Positions 1 through 9,164 of a DNA stretch of 64,000 bases are shown here, piece after piece. Origin of the DNA: Candidatus Bathyarchaeota archaeon (GTDB taxonomy: Archaea > Thermoproteota > Bathyarchaeia > Bathyarchaeales > Bathycorpusculaceae); NCBI GenBank assembly GCA_003164295.1, contig PLTA01000054.1, positions 62,001 to 126,000 on the forward strand. The letters run 5' to 3'. The notes beneath the pieces were generated by a model, which did no database searches, was not told the origin of the DNA, and saw only the letters and a list, made by a program, of their open reading frames with translations. A program made the position numbers and the translations under genes. Every line of letters begins with the position of its first letter. Positions within the stretch are counted from its first letter, which is position 1.

Positions 1-313
1 AAAACTAAAAATGTCAGCATATGCTTTGTTAATGTAAGTTATGTTAAAGTTATTGTCAACTGCAACAATATTGTCTTTTATTCTGTTGAGAACATCCAGT
101 AAATTGCTTGATACCGTAATAATCCTCAACTATTATACTGTTGAATTTGCTTCTTAAAGTAATCTATAAGCAACAATGGGCTATTCGAGAAAACCTTCTT
201 TTAATCTAAGCTTATTTAATCGTAAACCTAAAATTTTGCGCCTAAACTGCACATTAAGCCAAAAAAACAGTTAATTTACAAACCCTCAAGTACATTGCGA
301 ATTTGCTCTCAAA
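1..313. other. AT-rich intergenic sequence, no gene seen
   Basis: This stretch precedes the end of a minus-strand GTPase gene. It is AT-rich, with stop codons in all frames, and I see no tRNA-like fold and no convincing small gene. Part of it may be a 3' flank for the GTPase gene or for a gene lying left of the window. Confidence 0.5.
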
Positions 314-1498
314 CTAAAGTCTCGTATGAATCTCCACAACGTCACCGTCGCCTAAAACAAAGTTCATGCCGACTTTTTTAGGACTAAACGGCAAACGCTT
401 AGCCCAAACCATTGCAAACATGAAATTCTCTAGCATCTCCTTATGAATGTTCTTTGCTAAATCGTTAATCGTGGCTCCATACTTCATAACAAACGGGTGG
501 CCAGTATCCTGTTTAGACCCAGGATCTTTGGTGTAAACTCGAATAACTTTTAAACTATCAAAAAGCGCTTTACCCAACTCAGGAATTCCACTTTTCTGTT
601 CACAAGACATGGCAATAATAGGCAACTTCCCATTCACATACTGTTTTAGAATACGTAGATTTGCGGCTGCATCTTTCAAATCCAGCTTGTTTGCCACAAT
701 CACAGCGGGTTTGTAGGTGGTAGTTTCAAAAATTGCGTCTTCAACATCATCAAGCCTGATGTCTCCGCTTATTTTTACGATAGCATCGTTTAGTTTGTAG
801 CTGCGGAGCAAGTCCTCAACATCTTGCATACTGCAATCCAAAAGTTTACCTATAAGAATAATGCGAAGTGCTGAACCAGCATGACGACGTTCAATATCTA
901 CGTGTCCACTTGGTTTATTGACTAAAACACGACTCTTCTCCATTTCCTCAAGTATAAGCTCAAGCTGCTTAATTGGATCCCGGGACAAGTCAATCATTAA
1001 AATGACGCCATCTGCATTTCTTGCTAACCCAAGCGTAACATGCCCCGCTGCTCGTCCATCTGCGCTGCCCTCCATAACTGCCGGCGCTTCAATAATCTGA
1101 AATTGCACATCTCCATAAGTCATTATGCCTGGCACTGGTTCATGGGTGCTATATGGGGTTGGAGTAACTAGTACTTTTGAATTAGTTGTTGCCTTCATTA
1201 AGCAACTTTTGCCCACGTTCGTCATCCCGATTAATGCCACTTGTGCCGAACCTTGCTTTTCAATAAACATCTTCGGTCCGCCGCTGCTTTTGCCAGTGCC
1301 CATGCGTTTCTTTTTGTCTAAGTCAGCTCGTATAAGAGAAATTTTCCTGTTCATTTCGCCCCGCAGTTTCATTGTGCCTTTGTGATGAGGAACATACTTT
1401 AGAAATTCAATCATGGCAGCCATTTTTTCTTGAGGCGAATGAGCAGCTTCAACCAACTCCCATTTATCCATCGCTTCAGGCGGCAAATTAGTAGGCAT
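314..1498 (-). CDS. DRG/OBG-like GTPase with C-terminal TGS domain
   Basis: This is a TRAFAC-class GTPase of 394 residues. The P-loop is GMTNVGKS near residue 91. A G3-like region (IIEAPAVMEG, where DxxG is usual) lies near residue 135, and the NKLD specificity motif lies near residue 270. The last 70 or so residues end in GDGDVVEIHTRL, typical of a TGS domain. The N-terminal helix-rich segment with several KK and RR pairs resembles the helix-turn-helix arm of DRG proteins. DRG/OBG proteins associate with ribosomes, so a translation-linked role is expected; this is family knowledge, not seen here. The G3 region lacks a clean DxxG, which is unusual. The ATG start at 1498 gives a full-length protein. 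The gene stands alone. Confidence 0.85.
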   Translation of the reverse strand: MPTNLPPEAMDKWELVEAAHSPQEKMAAMIEFLKYVPHHKGTMKLRGEMNRKISLIRADLDKKKRMGTGKSSGGPKMFIEKQGSAQVALIGMTNVGKSCLMKATTNSKVLVTPTPYSTHEPVPGIMTYGDVQFQIIEAPAVMEGSADGRAAGHVTLGLARNADGVILMIDLSRDPIKQLELILEEMEKSRVLVNKPSGHVDIERRHAGSALRIILIGKLLDCSMQDVEDLLRSYKLNDAIVKISGDIRLDDVEDAIFETTTYKPAVIVANKLDLKDAAANLRILKQYVNGKLPIIAMSCEQKSGIPELGKALFDSLKVIRVYTKDPGSKQDTGHPFVMKYGATINDLAKNIHKEMLENFMFAMVWAKRLPFSPKKVGMNFVLGDGDVVEIHTRL

Positions 1499-1622
1499 AC
1501 AAACTTCGCATATCTATCCGTAAGTCAACTTTAAGTCTATTTCCATTCTCCCCGAGTCAGAAATCAAGAAAAAACCCGAAATTGCAATAACTATGAATGA
1601 GAGTACACCACATAAGAAGAAA

Positions 1623-1847
1623 TTATGTGCTAAGCCCTTCGTTAGCAACTGTATCCTTATCAAATAAGTATTCGATGTAAGCTCTCAATGTTCGGTTGGT
1701 TTCTTGGGCTCTTTTTTTGATTTCCTCGTGAACTTTTTCGGTAACTGTAATACTTTTGTATCCTTTTCGTGGCAAACTAACATCTTCAACGTAATTTACC
1801 GAACGACTAAATATAAGATTAACGGTGAGTGTACTAACAAAAAACAA
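1623..1847 (-). CDS. Small ribbon-helix-helix-like protein
   Basis: A short protein whose core (KGYKSITVTEKVHEEI) looks like the DNA-contacting strand and first helix of a ribbon-helix-helix protein, followed by a second predicted helix ending RAYIEYLF. The same KGYKSITV block begins the divergent gene at 1895, so the two are probably paralogues. The ATG start gives 74 residues, but the first 25 do not look like part of the fold. A TTG at 1775 would give a 50-residue protein starting MPRKGYKSITV, closer to its partner. It could be an autoregulator or an antitoxin; no toxin gene is adjacent. The fold assignment rests on pattern only. Confidence 0.55.
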   Translation of the reverse strand: MFFVSTLTVNLIFSRSVNYVEDVSLPRKGYKSITVTEKVHEEIKKRAQETNRTLRAYIEYLFDKDTVANEGLST

Positions 1848-1894
1848 ACATATTGAAAAAACTTATAAGAACGTACGTACGCTAACTAACTTGA
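1848..1894. promoter_or_regulatory. Shared divergent promoter with palindromic TATA-like box
   Basis: The short gap between two divergent ribbon-helix-helix-like genes holds the palindromic TATA-like element CTTATAAG near 1861-1868 and the self-complementary sequence ACGTACGT near 1871-1879. For the plus-strand gene the TATA-like box lies about 30 bases before its GTG start, which fits a leaderless transcript. The ACGTACGT palindrome would be a natural operator for a small dimeric regulator; this is inference. Confidence 0.35.
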
Positions 1895-2098
1895 GTGGGA
1901 AACAAAACGCCGAAAAAAGGCTACAAAAGCATCACTGTCAAAGCAGAAGTATACAATTACTTCTTTAAAGAATGGCTCAAAGTCAAACAAGAATACATAA
2001 TTAAAAAAGGAATTCACAGTTTCTCAGCATATGCTACCTACGAATTATCGAAACTTATGAACGAAGAAAAGAAATCTAACAACGAGGAACTTGGATAG
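1895..2098 (+). CDS. Small ribbon-helix-helix-like protein (divergent partner)
   Basis: A 67-residue basic protein starting at GTG 1895. It opens with KKGYKSITVKAEVYNYF, nearly the same block as in the divergent gene at 1623-1847, then runs into a helix-rich, lysine-rich C-terminus. This suggests a ribbon-helix-helix DNA-binding protein and an ancient gene duplication. The two genes share one short promoter region. No toxin partner lies downstream; the next 450 bases hold no clear gene. The role is unknown. Confidence 0.5.
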   Translation: MGNKTPKKGYKSITVKAEVYNYFFKEWLKVKQEYIIKKGIHSFSAYATYELSKLMNEEKKSNNEELG

Positions 2099-2191
2099 GA
2101 TTCGTTGGAAATAATAATACATAGTAGAGAAAAAAATCCATCGATTATGCTAATTTAATTTTGAGGCTTTTCGAACATGGCGTTTAGGCTT

Positions 2192-2494
2192 TCAAAATAG
2201 GGCCAATATGAGCCGAGAATGTGTACGTTGAGGTTTTCGAATATTCTGACGCCAGAAATAACGGTCGACCATTAAGGCGCCTGCGATGACGGTTGCTTGG
2301 GCTATGACGGCGACGTGGATACGCCAGGTGGGGCAGGGTACGGCAGTGCCCAAACGCAAAGTTTTGGTGATTGAGAAATTGCGCTTATAGTGTTCCATAC
2401 AAATGTGCCTTTGACCTTGCTCGTTGAGCTGTGGATGATAACGGCCAGAGATGGTTGGAGCAACAAAAAACGTTTCGCGGTTTTGCAAGGACAT
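2192..2494 (-). other. Unassigned open frame, possible gene remnant
   Basis: A 100-codon open frame in a 467-base gap. Its translation has an N-terminal part rich in His, Gln and Asn and a hydrophobic stretch (AVIAQATVIAGALMV). This reminded me loosely of C-termini of transposases, but I cannot name a family. Base composition here is more GC-rich than the flanks, which may mean foreign or decayed sequence. No ribosome binding site stands out. Treat it as an unverified ORF. Confidence 0.2.
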
Positions 2495-2565
2495 TCTATT
2501 TTAAATATGCTTGCTTGGTTAACTTTATTTGAGCCAACAGTTCAATCAACGTTTAGGAAAATTTT

Positions 2566-3681
2566 ATGCCCAAACTTCCCTTTAACCATGAAATACTAAT
2601 TCTATTCTTAAGCGTCGCAGTTCAGGTGCCCTTGGCCGTTTTTTTGGGACATTACTATGACCAAAGATCCTTCATTGATACCGGTTACCTTGTAAGTTCA
2701 GGCTTAAACCCATATCAACCACATCAGATCACAATTTTTTCTAATCCAGACCTTGTCGGAATCAACCCCATAATAGGCTACCCACCACTGTGGCCCCTGC
2801 TTCTTGGCTTAATTTATCGATTAACATACAATATCATCCCCAACATTTTCCTCTACAATTTTGCCATAAAAATTCCCGTAATTGCCAGCAACATTGGCTT
2901 AGCGTATTTAGTGAAGAAAATAATGCAACGGCTTGGAGAACCTGAAAAGAAAATTCGGGCAGCGTGGCTTTTTCTGCTTTTTAACCCATTTATCCTGCTG
3001 ACAACGACAGCGTGGGGAGAATTTGACACACTCATCGCCCTCCTGTGCATTGCCTCGCTATACTTTCTAAGCAAATGCATGGTTGGAAAATCATCGCTAC
3101 TACTTTCACTTAGCCTAGTTCTCAAACCCATAGCCTTCCCACTTGTTGGCTTACCTTTTCTTTGCTATCCTACCCAAAAGCTGAAAAAAATAGCCATATA
3201 CCTTCTCATTGCCATATTGGTATTGCTAGCTTTGTGGTTTGTGCCTTTTTATATACTCGGTTGGATGGTGCCCTCATCAAATTTTCAATTAACCGCGTAT
3301 TTCCGGATGGCTGGCGGCATGACACTTTTTAATATCGTGGAAATTTTCACAAACACAACAACTCTTCCCGGCAGCTGGAGCTTTCTGGGTTACCTCTGGA
3401 TCCCTGCATTGCTTATCGGCTACTATTTTGTTTACCGGAACCCACCAAAAACATTCAGTGAACTAACAAAAGCAGCGGTCGCTTTGCTCTTGATTTTTTT
3501 CCTCACTCGGACATGGATATCAGAACCAAACGTTGACATAATAATTTCCTTTGCCTTGATCGCTTTATCAGTTAAAGAGTGGACTTTTCGAAATTTTGCA
3601 TTTTTATGGGTGTTTCCGCTGATTTTTCTATTTCTTAATACGTCAGTTCCACAGCTATTTTCCTTGTTTCACCATCAATAA
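2566..3681 (+). CDS. GT-C type polytopic glycosyltransferase, frameshifted near its end
   Basis: An integral membrane protein with about nine hydrophobic segments. Near residue 40 it has a D-x2-Y segment followed by GLNPYQPHQ and, near 70, GYPPLWP. This layout is typical of GT-C polyprenyl-phosphate-sugar mannosyl- or glucosyltransferases (PIG-M/DUF2029-like), which act on the outer face of the membrane. The reading frame stops after QLFSLFHHQ. In the neighbouring frame the sequence continues sensibly (FLVSPSIIQTLAQID and a further membrane segment) to 3833. One missing T in the run at 3657-3660 would join the two parts. It lies beside a secreted protein and a GT2 glycosyltransferase, suggesting surface glycan synthesis. 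Confidence 0.7.
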   Translation: MPKLPFNHEILILFLSVAVQVPLAVFLGHYYDQRSFIDTGYLVSSGLNPYQPHQITIFSNPDLVGINPIIGYPPLWPLLLGLIYRLTYNIIPNIFLYNFAIKIPVIASNIGLAYLVKKIMQRLGEPEKKIRAAWLFLLFNPFILLTTTAWGEFDTLIALLCIASLYFLSKCMVGKSSLLLSLSLVLKPIAFPLVGLPFLCYPTQKLKKIAIYLLIAILVLLALWFVPFYILGWMVPSSNFQLTAYFRMAGGMTLFNIVEIFTNTTTLPGSWSFLGYLWIPALLIGYYFVYRNPPKTFSELTKAAVALLLIFFLTRTWISEPNVDIIISFALIALSVKEWTFRNFAFLWVFPLIFLFLNTSVPQLFSLFHHQ

Positions 3682-3833
3682 TTCAAACGTTGGCGCAGAT
3701 TGATCAACAAATACGATTTTGGAGACTTATCGCCCGATTCATAATTGTTGTAATATGGCAGGTTTTCGCTTGGAGATTAGTTATTGAAATGCTACGTAGA
3801 AAGAAAAATTCAAACGCCGAACTACTCAAATAA
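3682..3833 (+). pseudogene. Out-of-frame C-terminal part of the GT-C glycosyltransferase
   Basis: Reading in the frame that starts around 3660, the translation runs FLVSPSIIQTLAQIDQQIRF, then a hydrophobic helix (RFIIVVIWQVFAWRLVI) and a basic tail, ending at TAA 3831-3833. It completes the upstream membrane protein, whose own frame stops at 3681. Restoring one base in the T run just upstream fuses the two. It is either a real inactivating indel or a homopolymer error in the assembly. Confidence 0.6.
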
Positions 3834-3861
3834 CCCCATGGGCGTCCTAATTCGGTTTTTC

Positions 3862-4887
3862 TTACTGTTGATTTAGGACAAAGTTTCCCACAATCATATT
3901 ATCGCCGCTGGAATCCCATCCATTAGTAAATCTATGAACCACGGCACAAATTGAGAAGCCAAGACTAGAATAGTCGATGTTGCTGGGAAAATTCAAATAA
4001 CCACATTCTGTTCCATCAATGCAGAAAATAACTGCTGAGCCCAACATAATTAAGGTATAATGATGCATTATCCCATCGTTTGGCATGAGCTTTTGCATCT
4101 CAAAATTAATTTCTCCAAAGTTGCCATTTGGCTCTTGGATATAGCCATAGATAACGCCATCCTGCAAATCCAATCTTATGCCAAATTCTGTTCCCTTATA
4201 ATTGGCTGTATTTGATGTTGCAAAGATTACTATTTCATCAAACCCAAATGCGTTAATATTGGGTGCTGTGAAAATTGCGTCAAAATCTATTTTCTGAATT
4301 GCGTAACTATTACCAGTGAGGGCGTCTGACCCAGCTATCTGGCCCTGACTGATGTTATCTGGAAAGGAAAAAACAAATTGAGTCGAATTTGGTTGTTGAA
4401 TAGGATAGTCACCATACGTATAAGTGACGAATTGAGATGCGTCTAACGAAATAGGAACTGTAGCATTGTTGGCTGTTATGTTTGCCGAAGGGTTGTTCTC
4501 TGATCCAATTATTTCGCCCTGATGGGTGTTATCTTGAGGTAAAAAAAAGAATCCGGTCATGTCTGGATAATTATTGCTCTTCGGGGGTGAGGTGTCTGAC
4601 AAGACAGGAATTATATTTACTGGTCCAGACGAGTTGATAGAGTAAGAATTAGTTATATTCAGACTCTGCGTTTCATTGATGGATATTGCGCTTTTCGGGG
4701 GATTCGATTGTTTTAGGCCTTGAATAGTGATTGTTTCAATGGGTGTCCTATAATTTGACTTTGAGAAACCGCCCGTAAAAACGAAGGCCATCGTTACTAA
4801 TAGCATTAAACAAATTATTGATGCGATATCAGTATTCTTGTGATTGCTTGCCTTTATTGTCATCACTATACCTTTACTCAAAGACAA
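3862..4887 (-). CDS. Secreted or membrane-anchored protein of unknown function
   Basis: The protein has 341 residues. A basic N-terminus is followed by a hydrophobic segment (IICLMLLVTMAFVFTGGF) that is either a signal peptide or an anchor; the rest is Asn/Ser/Thr-rich with several N-x-S/T sequons, as in archaeal surface proteins. A motif occurs twice: FLPQDNTHQGEIIGSE near residue 113 and FSFPDNISQGQIAGSD near 170, pointing to an internal duplication. The C-terminal 150 residues look beta-rich, somewhat like a concanavalin-type jelly roll; this is inference. It sits between two glycosyltransferase genes and may be a substrate or part of the surface layer. Confidence 0.55.
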   Translation of the reverse strand: MSLSKGIVMTIKASNHKNTDIASIICLMLLVTMAFVFTGGFSKSNYRTPIETITIQGLKQSNPPKSAISINETQSLNITNSYSINSSGPVNIIPVLSDTSPPKSNNYPDMTGFFFLPQDNTHQGEIIGSENNPSANITANNATVPISLDASQFVTYTYGDYPIQQPNSTQFVFSFPDNISQGQIAGSDALTGNSYAIQKIDFDAIFTAPNINAFGFDEIVIFATSNTANYKGTEFGIRLDLQDGVIYGYIQEPNGNFGEINFEMQKLMPNDGIMHHYTLIMLGSAVIFCIDGTECGYLNFPSNIDYSSLGFSICAVVHRFTNGWDSSGDNMIVGNFVLNQQ

Positions 4888-4960
4888 TTATTAGAAATAT
4901 GTTAATATTGACTTATATTCAAACTATTTTTGAATACTACTATCGTCTTTCAATTCCTGC

Positions 4961-6136
4961 TTATTTCTTAATAACATAAAAATTTGTTGCTCTTTTGAAG
5001 AAATACAATGCCATCGGAATAGCTTCTAGAAACCAGAGAATTGGCGAAACCACAAAAATTTTGATGTGCTCAAAAATTCTTTGCTTCTTACTAACTTTAC
5101 TAAAGTTCATTTCCAATCCTATTTGATACACTGCGAACAGTATTATTGTATCTAAAACAAAGAATGGGGCAAGATACCAGGGGTACAACTGTTGAATAAA
5201 CAATGACGGTATCAAGGCGAAAAAACTCACTGATCCAAAAAACCAACTTGTCATTCGATATGTTGTTTTGGCCTTTTCCCATGTTCCCATTCTACCTAAA
5301 TTTTCAAATGTTCCTTTTATCCACCTTTGTCTTTGCTTAATAAAATCCGAAAATGTAAAAGGTGATTGTTCTTCTAGAACCCCGCCGTGCCAACCAAAGA
5401 TACCTCCGTATTTCTTATATGCCACATAACCAAACAAGCTGTCTTCTGCACAGGTATCGGGGAAATCCCAACCAATATTTTTTTCTATATCTGCTCTTAA
5501 AAGAAGATTTGAGCCATGTAACCAATCAGGTTTACTTTTTGATTTTAACATTGCACAGCAAGTATAACAAAATGTAGGTCTTACGGCATCTAAATATTTT
5601 ACCAGTTTACTTCCGACATTGATTTTATTTGGGTACGTAATCAATCCTTCAGCAATTGGCTCTCGATTGTTGTCTGCATGGCCTAGAATTGACAAGAGTC
5701 CTTGCTTAGTAATCATTGATTCATCATCAAGATGATATATCCAAATGTCACTCGTATTTTCTCCTTTTTTCTCCCTTTGTTCGATTGCATATTGTAATGC
5801 CCTGGCTTTGTATTTGGCAAGATTAAACGTTGAATAATTTTTAGGAACAACTATTGCTTCGGCATTGTCAAAACTTTCATTTACTTCCGAAACTACATTT
5901 ATTTTGTAATTCTCATATCCAACTTCTTTACAAATTCGGTTAATGTTGTCAATTGACTCTTGTACAATTTTCATATTGCCTATCGTAGTTATCTGGAATA
6001 TCATTCTTTTTGGATTGATAGGAACAAACGTCTTCTTGATAATTGCTTTTCTGTACTTAATTATTTCATATGCCAATGTGTAGTATATTGGGATACCAAA
6101 TAGCCATATGAGCCATATGAAATTGAAAGGTGTCAA
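4961..6136 (-). CDS. Family 2 glycosyltransferase, processive egghead-like type
   Basis: A 391-residue membrane-bound GT2 enzyme. There is one membrane helix at the N-terminus (FIWLIWLFGIPIYYTLAY) and two or more after residue 290. The catalytic motifs are in order: DDES near residue 140 (DxD-like), AEDS near 233 (the TED-like base) and QRQRW near 268 (Q-x-x-R-W). These define a processive inverting glycosyltransferase using a nucleotide sugar on the cytoplasmic face. The layout resembles the egghead/BRE-3 beta-mannosyltransferase group. With the neighbouring secreted protein and GT-C gene it suggests a small cell-surface glycosylation cluster. The sugar and acceptor cannot be told from sequence. 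Confidence 0.8.
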   Translation of the reverse strand: MTPFNFIWLIWLFGIPIYYTLAYEIIKYRKAIIKKTFVPINPKRMIFQITTIGNMKIVQESIDNINRICKEVGYENYKINVVSEVNESFDNAEAIVVPKNYSTFNLAKYKARALQYAIEQREKKGENTSDIWIYHLDDESMITKQGLLSILGHADNNREPIAEGLITYPNKINVGSKLVKYLDAVRPTFCYTCCAMLKSKSKPDWLHGSNLLLRADIEKNIGWDFPDTCAEDSLFGYVAYKKYGGIFGWHGGVLEEQSPFTFSDFIKQRQRWIKGTFENLGRMGTWEKAKTTYRMTSWFFGSVSFFALIPSLFIQQLYPWYLAPFFVLDTIILFAVYQIGLEMNFSKVSKKQRIFEHIKIFVVSPILWFLEAIPMALYFFKRATNFYVIKK

Positions 6137-6516
6137 TCCTTGTTTTCTCCCTGAAGTGAATAAACTCGTTTTTTCATTTTTGACTTCTTTTTCCCGGTGT
6201 TTTTTTCAATGTTTAGGATTTTAGGTAATTAGGCAATCTTTTGATACATTTTCAATTTAGAGACGTTTTGTTAAAAACTAAATCTAATCAATGGAAAGAA
6301 GACAGCACCTTAATCAATAGATTTTATAATTGAACCGAAGCACAAACTTTAACTCCGTTTGTCACTAAGGATTTGTTCGTCAAATAACAATCTAATTATA
6401 ATAAATAAATATTAATAATCATATCTATTAAATATTGAGTTCATTCAATTATAACAAATTTGTCCTTAGGACAAAGAATTTTCCAAATTTGAAAAGAATG
6501 AGCGAAAGGTGCAAAC
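6137..6516. other. AT-rich divergent intergenic region
   Basis: This 380-base gap separates a minus-strand glycosyltransferase from a plus-strand gene. It is strongly AT-rich with several TATA-like stretches (for example near 6400-6432), as expected for divergent promoters. A GAAAGGTG Shine-Dalgarno-like element at about 6503-6510 precedes the GTG start at 6517. I see no gene and no RNA fold. Confidence 0.4.
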
Positions 6517-7386
6517 GTGAATTCTTCAGTAAACAACACACCGTTGTATTCGATTAAACTCGAAAAACCAATTAATGTCCCACTTACCGACAGGTTATCA
6601 GTAAGACTGTATGCGGACTCTCGACCTCATTGCATGGAAACAGCTTTCCTTCACAAGGGTCTTGTATTGATTTTAGATAATCACGAAGTGATTGAAGAAG
6701 GAATGGGTTTTGGCCTTCCAGTTGTTAAATACATTGATAAAACTTATTTTTCTAGTTCTGCGGAAGTTTCAATTGAAAAAAAAGATTCAGTTTACCAGAT
6801 TAAGAAAAAATTTGTTTTGGATGCTATTTCACGTAAAAAATTTTGGCGTTCAACTTACATTGATGATGGTGTTTATTCATTGGCTAGAAAGACATTTGAA
6901 AAATTATATTTAAAACACAAAGGCATTTCGCCACTTTTCAATAACCTTATGGAGTTACGGAATGTAGCTAAAATAAAAACTGAATTCCAGAAAGTAAAAC
7001 CTCGCGGAATAATAGCGGTGAATTATGAAATTCGACCTGAAGTTATTAACGTCACTGCTGACTTTTCAGATTTAATATTAGATGGTTGTGCGGAGCTTTT
7101 GGTTCTAAATGAGCAGGGCGCTAACACTTTCGACAAATATAATGATACAAACGGCTTAAAACTTGCTGGAGCCAAAATCGGTGGATGGGACCTAGTGACT
7201 GCTAAACAAGCTTTCATGTTGAGCAGTGAAAAACAAGTTTCATTTTGTCTACTGAAAACCCACCGAGCCACATTGTTTAGAGGTTGGGAAAATACGAAAC
7301 GTCGCTTTTCATGGGCGGGATTAAATTATTCTTTACAGCCGAATCAAGGAAATTTCAGTTATTCAATCGACTTGAATTTTAGCTAA
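6517..7386 (+). CDS. Conserved-looking protein of unknown function
   Basis: I do not recognise this 289-residue protein. It starts at GTG 6517 with a good ribosome binding site (GAAAGGTG) six bases upstream. It has no membrane segment and no signal peptide. The sequence looks like a beta-rich globular protein (alternating strands such as VSIEKKDSVYQIKKKFVL). Aromatic and charged residues near the end (RATLFRGWENTKRRFSW) might form a ligand site. There are no obvious metal or nucleotide motifs. It precedes a histidine kinase gene but is separated by about 120 bases, so co-transcription is uncertain. Confidence 0.55.
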   Translation: MNSSVNNTPLYSIKLEKPINVPLTDRLSVRLYADSRPHCMETAFLHKGLVLILDNHEVIEEGMGFGLPVVKYIDKTYFSSSAEVSIEKKDSVYQIKKKFVLDAISRKKFWRSTYIDDGVYSLARKTFEKLYLKHKGISPLFNNLMELRNVAKIKTEFQKVKPRGIIAVNYEIRPEVINVTADFSDLILDGCAELLVLNEQGANTFDKYNDTNGLKLAGAKIGGWDLVTAKQAFMLSSEKQVSFCLLKTHRATLFRGWENTKRRFSWAGLNYSLQPNQGNFSYSIDLNFS

Positions 7387-7508
7387 GAAAGGACAAACTT
7401 AGCTCAAGAGCTTTTCAAATAAGTTAGTTATCTATTAACGCTTGAGATATTGCAAAGTTATTTATGCTCTTAGCTAAATTATGTTTAATCGTTTAGGAGA
7501 GTAATAAG

Positions 7509-9164
7509 ATAGTAAAATCTATCGATATTGCTCAATCAGTAACAAAAAAGCAGACTTCTCCATTAATTCATCTATCAAAAAAATCTTCAACCCGCACAAA
7601 AAAAGATGACCCCATCAAAAAGGCGCTTGAGACGCTAGGGATAAGCAGTCATCAACTCCGAATTTTATTCAACAATCTTCCTCAGGGCATCGCTTTATTT
7701 AAGCTAATTTATGACAATGAATCAAAATCCGCTAACTTGAGTTTTCTCGCATGCAACAAGGCCTACAACAATTTACATTTATTCAAAAATCAGGATACTG
7801 AAGAAATTACGACAAATTCTAATTTTAAAACAAAAAATACCTCAGTGGACTGGATAAATATTTACCGCAAAGTGGCTGTAACTGGAGTACCAAAGCATTT
7901 TGAATTTTATAGGTGCTCTCAGAATAGTTGGTATCACGTTTATGCGTATAGCCCAAAAAAAGACTTTGTCATTTCAGTGTTTATGGATATAACGGGACAA
8001 AAAAAGAAAAATGCTTCCGATCTTGAAGATCGAAACAGATGGGCGCAAGAACTCGTTATTTCAGAAAAAAAATACCGCAGACTTTATGAGACCACCCAAG
8101 ACGGAATCATGGCACGAGATCTTGAAGGTCGCATGATTGATTGCAACAAAGCTTACGCTAAAATGCTCGGCTACTCAAAAAAAGAGTTGAAAAACTTCGC
8201 TGCTCAACAATTAATGCCAGAGCGATGGCTGGAACAACGCGAAAAAATTGTTAATAAAGTCTTGCAGAGTGGGCGATCAATCGTTTTTGAAAGAGAATAT
8301 AAACGCAAGGGCAACTCAATTTTTCCTGCATCTGTAAGAACATGGCGATTGACTGATGGTAAAGGAAAAGTTATTGGAATATGGTCTATTGTCAGAGATA
8401 TTTCACAACAAAAAGAACGCGAAAAAAATCTTGAACAGCAAGCAGGAATGTTGCAAAATCTTATTGATGAACGCACTAAGCAGCTAAAAGATTCTGAGCG
8501 TTTAGTCGCTATTGGTCAAACTGCAGGCATGGTCGGGCATGACCTTCGTAATCCACTTCAGACAATAATTGGCGAATTGTATTTGGCCAAAATCGAAGTA
8601 GAATCGCTTTCGGACAATGAATTGAAAAAGAATCTGCAGGAGAGCATACAGGCCATTGATGAGCAAGCTGTCTACATGGATAAGATTGTTTCTGACTTGC
8701 AAGCATTCGTTCGACCCATCAAAATAGATAAAACACCAATCGACCTAAAAGAAATCGTTAACAGCGTCATATCGTCGATTTCTATTCCTACAAATATATC
8801 AGTGAAAACGCAAATGGACAAGAATTTCAATCAAATAAAAGCCGACCCTCACCTTGTTAAGCGAATTCTAATAAATCTTGTCACAAATGCAGTGCAAGCC
8901 ATGCCTGAGGGTGGAAGACTAACTGTTAAATCAAAAGTCAATCCTGAAGGGCAAGTTTCAGTTGCGGTCAAAGATACAGGCGTTGGTATTCCAGAAAAAA
9001 TTAAACCGCAAATTTTCACGCCCTTATTCACGACTAAACCGCGAGGACAAGGCTTTGGCTTAGCTGTTTGTAAACGTGTTATAGAAGCGCATGGAGGAAA
9101 CATCTGTTTTGAAAGCAAAGAGGGCAAAGGGGCAAAATTCATAATTCAGTTTCCAGCCAATTAA
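7509..9164 (+). CDS. Soluble histidine kinase with two PAS domains
   Basis: A cytoplasmic sensor kinase with no membrane helix. A first PAS-like domain starts near LFNNLPQGIALFKLIYD and a second at YRRLYETTQDGIMARD. A coiled linker leads to a HisKA domain with phospho-acceptor motif VGHDLRNPLQ and a HATPase domain with N box (NLVTNAVQAMP), G1 (DTGVGIP) and G2 (GQGFGLAV). The first ATG/GTG/TTG in frame is TTG 7737, but that start cuts the first PAS in half. The frame is open back to 7497, and an AGGAGA ribosome binding site at 7495-7500 is correctly spaced for ATA 7509. I therefore place the start there. Signal and partner regulator are unknown. Confidence 0.8.
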   Translation: MVKSIDIAQSVTKKQTSPLIHLSKKSSTRTKKDDPIKKALETLGISSHQLRILFNNLPQGIALFKLIYDNESKSANLSFLACNKAYNNLHLFKNQDTEEITTNSNFKTKNTSVDWINIYRKVAVTGVPKHFEFYRCSQNSWYHVYAYSPKKDFVISVFMDITGQKKKNASDLEDRNRWAQELVISEKKYRRLYETTQDGIMARDLEGRMIDCNKAYAKMLGYSKKELKNFAAQQLMPERWLEQREKIVNKVLQSGRSIVFEREYKRKGNSIFPASVRTWRLTDGKGKVIGIWSIVRDISQQKEREKNLEQQAGMLQNLIDERTKQLKDSERLVAIGQTAGMVGHDLRNPLQTIIGELYLAKIEVESLSDNELKKNLQESIQAIDEQAVYMDKIVSDLQAFVRPIKIDKTPIDLKEIVNSVISSISIPTNISVKTQMDKNFNQIKADPHLVKRILINLVTNAVQAMPEGGRLTVKSKVNPEGQVSVAVKDTGVGIPEKIKPQIFTPLFTTKPRGQGFGLAVCKRVIEAHGGNICFESKEGKGAKFIIQFPAN

